From: a virus
DNA: 42,728 bases
Virus record (IMG/VR): IMGVR_UViG_3300017613_000620
Span: 1 to 42,728 of that record
Reading direction: 5' to 3' (one strand)
Shown here: piece by piece, positions 13,536 to 21,003 of the stretch
How positions within the stretch are numbered: position 1 is the stretch's first letter
Layout: each line of letters starts with the position of its first letter
Notes under the pieces: generated by a model
What the model was told of the DNA's origin: nothing
Seen by the model: the letters and a program-made list of their open reading frames with translations, nothing else
The model's database searches: none
Position numbers and translations under genes: made by a program

Positions 13536-14033
13536 TTAAGGTTTGACTAACTTACCAGTTTCAACACTATAAACAGGATAAGGCGCGACCTCAGTTTCAA
13601 ACCAGTCATGGCCGAAACAATAGGCCCGAGGTCCTATACCCGGATCGGTAATAAAATTCATTAAATAGCCTGCGCCCGGTGCGCATGGCGAACAATACTG
13701 AGCATAGGTAAAATACGGCGACCTCGTAACGAAGATGTCACCCATATCATCAGAACACTCAGCCGAATAATCAGTATCCTCGAAAATATACCCGATAGGT
13801 TCAAGCATATCAAAACTTTCCTCAATATCCTCTTTACAATCGGGACAAATAGAACAAAAATGATATCCGATTTCATAATCACACTTAGGACAAATATAAT
13901 AATAAATCGGTTCTGAATCCTCATACCATGCTTGACCGACATCACTTTGATTTATAACGCCGTACCGGATTCCGGCAGCGCCGATGTTAGAACGACCCAA
14001 ACCATAGTCAATCCCCCCGTAATTTGTTTCCAT
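13536..14033 (-). CDS. Conserved phage protein with zinc-ribbon Cys cluster
   Basis: The 165-residue product is first in the leftward operon, with AAGGGGG before its ATG. It has an IDYGLGRSNIG and GIRYGVINQSDV N-terminus, a CPKCDYEIGYHFCSICPDC zinc cluster in the middle, then GDIFVTRSPYFTYAQYCSPC and CFGHDWFE. I recall comparable proteins in other phages with the same SPYFTxAQFCSPCAPGAGYL block. Function is unknown. The Cys cluster and acidic character suggest a metal-dependent binding protein. Confidence 0.65.
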   Translation of the reverse strand: METNYGGIDYGLGRSNIGAAGIRYGVINQSDVGQAWYEDSEPIYYYICPKCDYEIGYHFCSICPDCKEDIEESFDMLEPIGYIFEDTDYSAECSDDMGDIFVTRSPYFTYAQYCSPCAPGAGYLMNFITDPGIGPRAYCFGHDWFETEVAPYPVYSVETGKLVKP

Positions 14034-14860
14034 AATACCCCCTTGGTTAATGGTTAATAGATAACCTTTATAACTGCAAAGGGTATGCCAGAATGATAAA
14101 ATATCTTTATAAGTGATTATAAGGACTTAGCTTTCGTATAATCATATAATGAAAGCCGTAAATACCAATAATTGTCAAAATAGCAAAAACATGACAAAAA
14201 TTCGTACTTTCCATGTAAATTTCAAGTACAACCTTAATTTGTCATAAGTAAAACTTATGGTAAATAACAAAACATCAAAATAAATCTTGATTTGTCGGGA
14301 AACCCCATGATACTAGCGTATCTGAGCGCCCAAGGGGCGTGAAGACAGCATAAATCAAAATGGCTTAATCCTTTAAAAGCCCTTTAATAATCCGGTAAAA
14401 TCGCATTCCGGCTAATCCAGAACAATACCAGCTAAAAAATAGACAATTCTAAAATCTACCCCTTTTGACCTTTCTCTAAAAATGCCCTTTCCCTTGCGAT
14501 ACGATCCGGAAGTGTGCGGATCCGAAACCACAAGCTAAAAAACCGCTCCCCAAGGGCAGCCGTAAATGCCGAAAACGGCCGAACAGACCCTATTCAGGAC
14601 CAAAACAACGAAAAAAGCCATATCAACCTATTCGGAATAAATTAAAACGGCTTAAATCGCATCTCAGAGCGTACTACCCTGAATCCCTTGCTATCAGTAC
14701 GTTTACAACGGTTTGTCCCTTTCCACTATGCCGCGCCAACAACGAAATGTCATAAAATAAAGGTTGACTATGACTCCAGGTTATGAACAAGAAAAAAGTG
14801 ACAGCAAAGTGACTGCATAAAGTGACTGCACTTATACAAACATTTATACAATAGGTAATT
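14034..14860. other. Long non-coding control region between leftward accessory and rightward late operons
   Basis: About 830 bases hold no credible gene on either strand. The plus strand is rich in A and C. Visible structures are TATAAT on the minus strand (14121-14116), a possible leftward -10; a perfect CATAAGT-AAA-ACTTATG palindrome (14243-14259); the GATCCG/CGGATC inverted repeat (14503-14522); a CGCCC/GGGCG hairpin near 14327-14340; and the AAAGTGAC triplet (14795-14830). It probably carries the promoters for both flanking operons and may contain regulatory RNA or packaging signals, none of which can be proved by eye. Confidence 0.55.
14795..14850 (+). promoter_or_regulatory. Triplicated AAAGTGAC motif and putative late promoter
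   Basis: AAAGTGAC occurs at 14795-14802, 14806-14813 and 14819-14826. The last two extend to AAAGTGACTGCA, spaced 13 bases apart. GTGACT at 14822-14827 and TATACA at 14845-14850 lie 17 bases apart, resembling -35 and -10 elements ten bases before the first packaging gene. The repeats could be activator sites for late transcription. Confidence 0.45.
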
Positions 14861-15211
14861 ATGGCAGGAAATCGTGAAACCGCATTACGGAATCTAAAGA
14901 AGTCAAACCATCCCGGTAGGCCCAAAGGCGGCAAAAACTTCGTTAGTATAGTTGAAACAGAGTTAAAACGTGCCGTACTACAAGGGACTTCACCCTTTTG
15001 GGAAGTGGTCGATGGATTGCTGCATAATAAATCTGATAAGATACGGCTGGCTATGGCATCGAAACTGATAGACCACAGCGAAGCGCTCCAGATCCCCGCC
15101 AATATTTCAACCCAGGTCGTCATTCAAGCGCCCGATGTTACCGGATTGGCTCAAGCTATTGATATTACACCCGAACCAAAGAGGATAGTGAATAGTGACG
15201 ACACTAATTGA
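14861..15211 (+). CDS. Putative terminase small subunit
   Basis: The 116-residue product begins with NLKKSNHPGRPKGGKNF, a basic N-terminal motif common in phage proteins encoded before the large terminase (DUF5681-like). A helical segment follows (SIVETELKRAVLQG, then SDKIRLAMASKLIDHSEAL), consistent with DNA binding and oligomerisation. Position as first late gene, about 470 bases before the large terminase, supports a packaging role. No obvious Shine-Dalgarno sequence precedes the ATG, only a weak AGG, so translation may be inefficient. Confidence 0.55.
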   Translation: MAGNRETALRNLKKSNHPGRPKGGKNFVSIVETELKRAVLQGTSPFWEVVDGLLHNKSDKIRLAMASKLIDHSEALQIPANISTQVVIQAPDVTGLAQAIDITPEPKRIVNSDDTN

Positions 15212-15473
15212 CAGTACCATTGACAGTACCATACCACCTGGTGCATACTCATGTCCTATGATTACAGGAAGTTATGGCTCAAATACGGTGGCCAACCATG
15301 CCATCACATTGCCTGGTGTCCCCGGTGCCAGGCCCCTGGTATCATATCAGCAACCTATTGATATATTTATAAAAAAGAATTCTTTTTCTGAGCCGGGTGA
15401 AAAGTCAATCGGGAATTGGGGGTGCCGCTTTTTATATACCCCCCACTCCCATACCGGTTCAATTTTTTGGTAA
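15195..15473 (+). CDS. Doubtful ORF between packaging genes; may be a packaging or regulatory segment
   Basis: A 92-codon frame opens at GTG 15195 behind AGAGGA, but the product has no recognisable family and an unusual Pro/Gly/Ser composition. The DNA carries notable structure: a 12-bp tandem repeat ATTGACAGTACC (15207-15230), the arms GCCTGG/CCAGGC near 15312-15333, and a perfect 16-bp palindrome AAAAAGAATTCTTTTT (15372-15387). It is equally likely to be a non-coding pac, cos or regulatory segment. I would not rely on it as a gene. Confidence 0.25.
   Translation: MTTLIDSTIDSTIPPGAYSCPMITGSYGSNTVANHAITLPGVPGARPLVSYQQPIDIFIKKNSFSEPGEKSIGNWGCRFLYTPHSHTGSIFW
15372..15387. repeat. Perfect 16-bp AT-rich palindrome
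   Basis: AAAAAGAATTCTTTTT reads the same on both strands and sits between the small and large terminase genes. It could be a protein-binding site or a weak terminator. Its location makes a packaging-recognition role worth considering. Confidence 0.4.
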
Positions 15474-15481
15474 TTTTTTTT

Positions 15482-15697
15482 ATGGAATTCATTTCAGACA
15501 TAGAGCCTTTAGGTATTGACGAGTTTTTAGATGCTGAGATTTACGTTGATTTAGGCATAGCTGATGGGGCTTTAGAGGATTCGGGTGCGGATTTTGAGGT
15601 ATACGGTAGTTTATGGGATTGGTTAAAGCCTGGTGGTACGGGTGATATAATAGGTCGGAATGTTGGAACGAGGAGCGGTCATTTTTGGTTAAGTTGA
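15482..15697 (+). CDS. Small acidic hypothetical protein
   Basis: ATG 15482 gives 71 residues, very acidic in the first half (SDIEPLGIDEFLDAEIYVDL), then Gly-rich. The upstream region is a T-run without a clear ribosome binding site. It overlaps the terminase start by 13 bases. It shares the G+T-rich plus-strand composition of the terminase gene, so the two probably arrived together. No family is recognised. Confidence 0.45.
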   Translation: MEFISDIEPLGIDEFLDAEIYVDLGIADGALEDSGADFEVYGSLWDWLKPGGTGDIIGRNVGTRSGHFWLS

Positions 15698-17322
15698 ATC
15701 AAGCGAGCATTGATTATGCGAATCAGGCTGCGGATTATTTAGTAGGTGCTGATTATGCGAGTGCGTTGCGGGTATATGATGCTGTGATGAAGGATGAGGG
15801 TTGTCGTGGTTATGTTTGGGCGGAGTTGGGGCGTAGGGACCTATTTTTTTTAGTGACGTTGTTGTTGGGGAGGAGTGACGTATTTCATCCTTGGTTGTAT
15901 GAGCGTTGTCGGGACGTAGAGCGTGAGGAGGCTGATGTTTTAGATTTATGGGCGCGGACGCATTACAAGACTACGTTGAAGACGTTTGCGAGGAACATTC
16001 AGAGGGTGTTGAATGATCCAGAGGTGACGATTGGTATATTCAGTCATACTGGCAAGATAGCGGACGCATTTTTGAGGCAGATCAAGCATGAGTTAGAGCA
16101 GAACGATTTATTAAAGGGGTTATATCCTGATATTTTATATAGTGATCCGAGGAAGGAGTCGAGTGTTTGGAGCATACAGACTGGTTTAATAGTGAAGCGG
16201 AAGACGAATCCTGTTGAGGCCACGTTTGAGAGTTGGGGATTGGTTGATAGTCAACCTGTTTCCAAGCATTTCAAGGTATTATGTTATGATGATGTTGTAA
16301 CTCAGGCGAGCGTGAGTACAGCGGAGCAGATAGAGAAGACGACAGATGCCTGGGAATTAAGCCAGCATTTATTGACTGATGATGGTGGTATTTGTGTTTA
16401 TGCTGGTACGCGCTATAATTTTGCGGACACTTATAAGGTAATGTTAGAGCGTGGTGCCGTGAAGCCGCGTTTATTTCCTGCTACGGACGATGGAACTCCT
16501 GATGGTGAGCCTGTTTTTTTATCCAGGGAGAAATGGGAGGACAAGAAGCGCAAATCGAGCACATATACGATAGCGTGTCAGATGTTGCAGAATCCGTTAG
16601 CTGGTTCAGAGCAGGAGTTCAAGCCTGAGTGGTTGAGGTATTTTGAGATACGGCCTGAGACTTTGAATGTGGCTATTTTAGTTGATCCGGCTAATTCCCG
16701 CAAGAAGGGCAGTTCCAACACCGCTATGGCTGTAATTGGTATAGATTATGCTTGGAACCGTTATTTACTGGACGGTGTTTGTCATCGTATGGGTTTAAAT
16801 GAGCGTTGGAAGACGTTGAAAAGATTGCGTTTTCGTTGGTTAAATCGACCCGGTATTCAGGTTGTTAAGGTTGGTTACGAGCGTTATGGTATGCAGGCTG
16901 ATTTAGAGCATTTTGAGGAAATGATGCGCATAGAGAAATGTCCTTTTCCGATAGACGAGGTTAGTTGGGTTCGGGAGGGGAGTCAGTCCAAGGATGATCG
17001 TATTCGGCGATTAGTGCCTGATTTTCAGAATTGGAAGTTTTTTTTACCTTATAATGGCAAGGGTTTAACGAAGGATCAGCGGGAGGCGACATTACAGGGT
17101 AAGCGGCATTTAGTGGCGAAGCCGATTGTGAATAAGAACCATGATGGTAGGACGTATAATTTAATTGATTGGTTTATTTCTAACGAGTATTTATTTTTTC
17201 CGGCAACGACTGCGAAGGATTTTTTAGATGCGATGTCGCGTGTTTATGATTTAGAGATGAGTCCGCCGCAGATAATCGAGGATGAGGGCAGTTTAATTCC
17301 AGAGGGTATATACGGGGTGTAG
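15685..17322 (+). CDS. terL: Terminase large subunit
   Basis: The 545-residue product is a two-domain packaging motor. The ATPase part has a divergent Walker A, ARTHYKTT (residues 90-97), of the type seen in podovirus terminases, and Walker B LCYDD with D202/D203. A GTRYNFAD-like coupling segment follows. The nuclease domain starts with LVDPANSRKKGSS (D334) and continues through YERYGMQADLE to the C-terminus. The start is TTG at 15685, with GGAG some 10 bases before; a second TTG at 15694 is possible. Plus-strand G+T richness and codons such as TTA, GGT and GAG set it apart from the portal and scaffold genes. Confidence 0.88.
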   Translation: MVKLNQASIDYANQAADYLVGADYASALRVYDAVMKDEGCRGYVWAELGRRDLFFLVTLLLGRSDVFHPWLYERCRDVEREEADVLDLWARTHYKTTLKTFARNIQRVLNDPEVTIGIFSHTGKIADAFLRQIKHELEQNDLLKGLYPDILYSDPRKESSVWSIQTGLIVKRKTNPVEATFESWGLVDSQPVSKHFKVLCYDDVVTQASVSTAEQIEKTTDAWELSQHLLTDDGGICVYAGTRYNFADTYKVMLERGAVKPRLFPATDDGTPDGEPVFLSREKWEDKKRKSSTYTIACQMLQNPLAGSEQEFKPEWLRYFEIRPETLNVAILVDPANSRKKGSSNTAMAVIGIDYAWNRYLLDGVCHRMGLNERWKTLKRLRFRWLNRPGIQVVKVGYERYGMQADLEHFEEMMRIEKCPFPIDEVSWVREGSQSKDDRIRRLVPDFQNWKFFLPYNGKGLTKDQREATLQGKRHLVAKPIVNKNHDGRTYNLIDWFISNEYLFFPATTAKDFLDAMSRVYDLEMSPPQIIEDEGSLIPEGIYGV

Positions 17323-17325
17323 ATC

Positions 17326-17469
17326 ATGGCTGAGCAGGAATCCACGAAAGATTGGCTGAGTTTATGCGATGAGCATGACAAGGACAGGTACAAGGACGAG
17401 GAGGTGTACGAGTTTTCTAATGGGCGCAAGTTCAAGAACACGGATAGAACGGCAGGGCCGTATGAATGA
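17326..17469 (+). CDS. 47-residue hypothetical protein
   Basis: ATG 17326 lies three bases after the terminase stop and opens 47 codons. The product is very polar and charged (KDWLSLCDEHDKDRYKDEE) and ends TDRTAGPYE. It overlaps the next gene by eight bases. Composition is like the terminase module. No family is recognised; tight spacing is the main support. Confidence 0.45.
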   Translation: MAEQESTKDWLSLCDEHDKDRYKDEEVYEFSNGRKFKNTDRTAGPYE

Positions 17470-17710
17470 TTTCATAAAACAGCCCGATCCGCTCATGTTT
17501 GAATCCCTTACCTTATTATATAGGGCGTTCCCTTTGCACGAATGGGGCGTGGACGTTCAGATAGAGAACGGCATTATGCACGTTTGGGAGCGTAATTTAA
17601 GCCCTGATGATATGCGTTATGTGTTGCATTTGAATAAGTTAGACTATCCTGAACTACGCAGGGTGCGTCAGGCTGGTGGTGAAATTTTAGAACGACACGG
17701 GGTGATTTAA
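17462..17710 (+). CDS. Hypothetical small phage protein
   Basis: ATG 17462 gives 82 residues; the longer frame from 17369 reads through the preceding gene. It contains FESLTLLYRAFPLHEWGVDV and SPDDMRYVLHLNKLDYPELRRV, a mixed alpha/beta pattern. It sits between terminase and portal genes, where phages often carry small unconserved proteins. No function is assigned. Confidence 0.5.
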   Translation: MNDFIKQPDPLMFESLTLLYRAFPLHEWGVDVQIENGIMHVWERNLSPDDMRYVLHLNKLDYPELRRVRQAGGEILERHGVI

Positions 17711-17711
17711 T

Positions 17712-17879
17712 ATGAAAAAGATTAAATATGTTTGCCCCTTCTGCGGTTACAGGGAGAAAAGCGATTTTCCAATAATGCACATTCATGTACGAGAAGACAA
17801 GGAATATAACGACCACAGGCCAAAAATTACCTATGCCAACATGATACCGGAGAGTGAGAAATCATGCCAGACTGGTTAG
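17712..17879 (+). CDS. 55-residue C2H2-like zinc finger protein
   Basis: ATG 17712 opens a 55-residue frame containing CPFCGYREKSDF and then MHIHV, giving C-x2-C followed by H-x-H, a compact zinc finger. The C-terminus is acidic and ends by overlapping the portal start by 16 bases. The CPFCG knuckle makes a real gene likely. Nucleic-acid or protein binding is plausible. Confidence 0.6.
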   Translation: MKKIKYVCPFCGYREKSDFPIMHIHVREDKEYNDHRPKITYANMIPESEKSCQTG

Positions 17880-19774
17880 AAATGGCGAAAGACGCCTACG
17901 ATGGTTCAACGTCCTATATTAACAATAATATGCGCAAGAAATGGGATGACGCGGTTCGGCATTTCAACGGGGAACACGCATCCGGCAGTAAATATCACGG
18001 CGCGGTTTACAATTATCGCAGCAAGATATTCAGACCGAAAACGAGGTCCAGTATCAGAGCCAACGAAGCTGCCGCAATGGTGGCTTTTTTTGGTAATGAG
18101 GACGTGGTGAATATTACGGCTCGGAATCCCGATATTCCGATTATGCAGGCATCGGCTGAAATCTGGGATCAGATTCTTCAATATCGTTTAACGGAGTCTA
18201 TTCCCTGGTTTTTAATCTGTATCGGTGCCTTTCAGGAGGCTCAGAAGGTTGGCGCGGTGTGTTCTCATATTTTCTGGGAATACGTTGAGAATAAAACGGG
18301 TGTTGTAAAGGATCAGCCCTGTATTGAGTTAGTTCCTATTGAGAATATTCGCATTGATCCCGCCGCTGATTGGGTTAATCCGGTAAATTCAAGCCCGTAT
18401 GTGATTCATTTAATGCCGATGTATTTAAAAGACGTGAAACGGCGCATGGAAAAGGTTGATGCTAAAACGGGTGAATCCAAATGGATAGCTAAAACCGATC
18501 AGGAAATCATGGAAGCGCACACGATGGAGTACAACACGACTCAGCAGGAGCGCAACCAGCGCATGGAAGACCCGTTTGATGAAGAAAAACCACCTTCCTT
18601 GAAGAATTTTGATACCGTTTGGGTTCACAAGAATATTTTCAATGATGCTGGCACCGATTACTTGTTTTATACACTAGGAACAAGGCATTTATTAAGTAAT
18701 CCCGTACCTTTAGAGTCGATTTACCTTCATGGTAGACGACCATATGTGATCGGTAATTCCGTTATTTGCGCCCATGATGCCATGCCGGACGGATTAGCCG
18801 GTATCGGTAAACCCATGCAGCAGGAATTAAACGAAATCGCCAATGCTCGTTTAGATAATGTTAAAATGGTGCTGAATAAGCGTTGGGTTGTGAAACGTGG
18901 TCAGCAAGTGGATATAAATTCTATTTTACGCAATGCCGCCGGGTCCGTCACGATGGCGAATAATCCCAAGGAAGACATAATGCCGGTTGAATTTAACGAT
19001 GTGACCGGCAGTTCATATCAGGAGCAGGATCGGCTTAATTTAGACTATGATGAGCTTGTTGGCACGTTTTCGCCCTCCACGGTGCAGACTAATCGCAGAA
19101 TGAATGAAACCGTGGGCGGTATGCAGATGATAAAAGGCGGTGCTCAGATATTAACCGAGTACGTTATTCGCACATTTTCTGAAACCTGGGTTGAACCGGT
19201 TTTAAAACAGCTATTGCAGTTGGAAATGGCGTATGAAACCGATATTGTGGTGATGTCCACGGCGGCGGAAAAGGCTAAAGTCCTGCAAAAATACGGTGTT
19301 AATGCCATTACGGACGAATTATTGAATCAGCGATTAACATTAGAGGTTAATGTGGGTTCGGGCGCGACTGATCCACAAGCCAGGTTGCAGAGATTATTAA
19401 TTGCCTTGGAATCCCTTGCTAAAGCCGCTGCAATGCCGTTGCCGAACGTGGATTTAGAGGAAGTCGGTAAGGAAGTATTCTCCGCTCTTGGTTGGAAAAA
19501 TCCCGACAGGTTCATATTCGCCAAGGATAGTCAGGAATATCAGATGATGTCGGCTCAAATGCAGCAAATGCAGCAGCAGATTCAGGATTTACAGGGCAAG
19601 ATAGACAGTAAACAGCTTGAGCAAATGACGAAACTTAAAATCGCCGGGGATCGTGAAAAAGCCCAGGGCGATAGGCATGATTCTGAAATGCAGACACGCA
19701 TTGTCGAAAAAATAATGGATACGGCGAATGATGACGATAGACGACAGCAACAGACAGCTTCTAAGAATCGCTAA
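17864..19774 (+). CDS. Portal protein
   Basis: The 636-residue product is a podovirus-type portal. An N-terminal region contains RSKIFRPKTRSSIRANEAA and VSHIFWEY-like strands. A central stem and wing region follows (GIGKPMQQELNEIANARLDNVKMVLN). A conserved segment, RRMNETVGGMQMIKGGAQI, leads to a C-terminal coiled coil rich in Gln (QMQQMQQQIQDLQGKID). It forms the dodecameric ring through which DNA is packed and on which the P22-type neck genes further downstream assemble. The ATG follows GAGAGTGAGA. The tail overlaps the next gene by 47 bases. Confidence 0.85.
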   Translation: MPDWLEMAKDAYDGSTSYINNNMRKKWDDAVRHFNGEHASGSKYHGAVYNYRSKIFRPKTRSSIRANEAAAMVAFFGNEDVVNITARNPDIPIMQASAEIWDQILQYRLTESIPWFLICIGAFQEAQKVGAVCSHIFWEYVENKTGVVKDQPCIELVPIENIRIDPAADWVNPVNSSPYVIHLMPMYLKDVKRRMEKVDAKTGESKWIAKTDQEIMEAHTMEYNTTQQERNQRMEDPFDEEKPPSLKNFDTVWVHKNIFNDAGTDYLFYTLGTRHLLSNPVPLESIYLHGRRPYVIGNSVICAHDAMPDGLAGIGKPMQQELNEIANARLDNVKMVLNKRWVVKRGQQVDINSILRNAAGSVTMANNPKEDIMPVEFNDVTGSSYQEQDRLNLDYDELVGTFSPSTVQTNRRMNETVGGMQMIKGGAQILTEYVIRTFSETWVEPVLKQLLQLEMAYETDIVVMSTAAEKAKVLQKYGVNAITDELLNQRLTLEVNVGSGATDPQARLQRLLIALESLAKAAAMPLPNVDLEEVGKEVFSALGWKNPDRFIFAKDSQEYQMMSAQMQQMQQQIQDLQGKIDSKQLEQMTKLKIAGDREKAQGDRHDSEMQTRIVEKIMDTANDDDRRQQQTASKNR

Positions 19775-20006
19775 TTTAGGCGTTGAGGCCGAAGTCTGGT
19801 GGCAATCCGAGGTTGGCAGGCACATTGAGAAAAGCCTTGAGGAGGATATTAATGCCAATCTGGAAATGCTGAAAGTTGCCGAGGGTGACGATGTTGTGAA
19901 AATACAGAATATAATCAGGGAATTGGAGTATTTACCAAGAAGAATAAACGATTTAATCCTGGCTGGCAATGAAGCCATTCAGATTTTAGACGATCAGGAG
20001 AATTAA
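19728..20006 (+). CDS. Small hypothetical head-region protein
   Basis: The 92-residue product is helical and acidic (RQLLRIANLGVEAEVWWQSE, then EDINANLEMLKVAEGDDVVKI). It starts in the last 47 bases of the portal gene and ends one base before the scaffold ATG. Small helical proteins at this place are common in podovirus head operons, but no function is known. Confidence 0.6.
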   Translation: MMTIDDSNRQLLRIANLGVEAEVWWQSEVGRHIEKSLEEDINANLEMLKVAEGDDVVKIQNIIRELEYLPRRINDLILAGNEAIQILDDQEN

Positions 20007-20007
20007 A

Positions 20008-20991
20008 ATGAACCCCAAACAGGACGCTATCGAAGAAGACGTGTCCGAGGAACAAGAGGAACAGGAAAAACTGTTACCCGAAGATGATCCCCGGATGCAG
20101 ATTATGGAAGACATTATCGAGCAGAACAAGAACGCCGATGAACAGTACGAGAAAGACACGCAGAGCGACATCATTGAACCGGAATTACCACCCGATGAAC
20201 AGGAACCGGATTTAGAGGACGTTGAAACCGAATCGGAAAAACCAGCCGAGGAGGAAAAACCACCCGAACCGGAAGAAACCGTTCATCTCATTATCGACGG
20301 ACAGGAAAAGGACGTGCCGTTATCCGAAGTCACGGACGCTGGTAAACGTGCTTTACAGAAACAACTGGCCGCCGATAAACGCTTAGAGGAAGCGACCCAG
20401 CTTTTACGGGAAGCCAAGGAACGGGCATTACCCCCGAAAGAGGACGTGCCTCCGAAACCACCCGAACCGGAAACTGAACGCATGGATGCGGCGGCTCTCG
20501 CCAAGGCTATTCAGTACGGAACGGAAGATGAAGCCGCGCAAGCATTGGCGCAGTTTCAGGAAACCACCACCGTAACGCCCGAACGGGTGAGTGAGCTGGT
20601 GGAAAAAAGAGTGCAACAGTTGGAGCAGGAGCAGGCTCAGAAAACCTTCTGGGAAAACGTGAAGCGCAAACCCGAAGATGGCGGCTTTGCAGACCTGATG
20701 GAAGACGAAGTGATTGCATTTCCAGCGTTCTTTGCAGCATCGGACAGGTTGCTGAACGCCGGGGAACCGAATACTTGGGAAACCTACCAGAAAGCCGGTG
20801 AGGAAGTTCGGGAATTATTAAAAACGCGCTATGGCGGGCCTGATCTTGAATCCAAAAAAGCAAGCAAAAGAGCCGCAGCGGATGATGTTCCACGGGGAAC
20901 AAACCAACGGCAGGCACCACCGCCGGAGGAAAAACCCCAAACCAAACAACAAATCCTCGATGAAATGAGAAAATCACGGGGACAATTATAA
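20008..20991 (+). CDS. Scaffolding protein
   Basis: The 327-residue product is extremely rich in Glu, Pro, Lys and Gln, with long charged helices and no globular hydrophobic core. Acidic repeats such as EEDVSEEQEEQEK dominate the N-terminus, and a basic tail ends KQQILDEMRKSRGQL. Position between portal and major capsid and the low-complexity helical nature are the hallmarks of head scaffolds, which guide procapsid assembly and then leave or are cleaved. Sequence similarity alone would not identify it. Confidence 0.75.
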   Translation: MNPKQDAIEEDVSEEQEEQEKLLPEDDPRMQIMEDIIEQNKNADEQYEKDTQSDIIEPELPPDEQEPDLEDVETESEKPAEEEKPPEPEETVHLIIDGQEKDVPLSEVTDAGKRALQKQLAADKRLEEATQLLREAKERALPPKEDVPPKPPEPETERMDAAALAKAIQYGTEDEAAQALAQFQETTTVTPERVSELVEKRVQQLEQEQAQKTFWENVKRKPEDGGFADLMEDEVIAFPAFFAASDRLLNAGEPNTWETYQKAGEEVRELLKTRYGGPDLESKKASKRAAADDVPRGTNQRQAPPPEEKPQTKQQILDEMRKSRGQL

Positions 20992-21003
20992 GGAGATAAA
21001 CTT

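Noticed and set aside
14674-15123. A 149-codon minus-strand frame opposite the small terminase gene
   Set aside because: No ribosome binding site and no operon context. The plus-strand gene has the GRPKGGKN motif typical of this position.
20507-20977. A 156-codon minus-strand frame in the scaffold gene
   Set aside because: It is a shadow of Glu/Pro-rich sense codons with no start context. Scaffold, portal and capsid gene order supports the plus strand.
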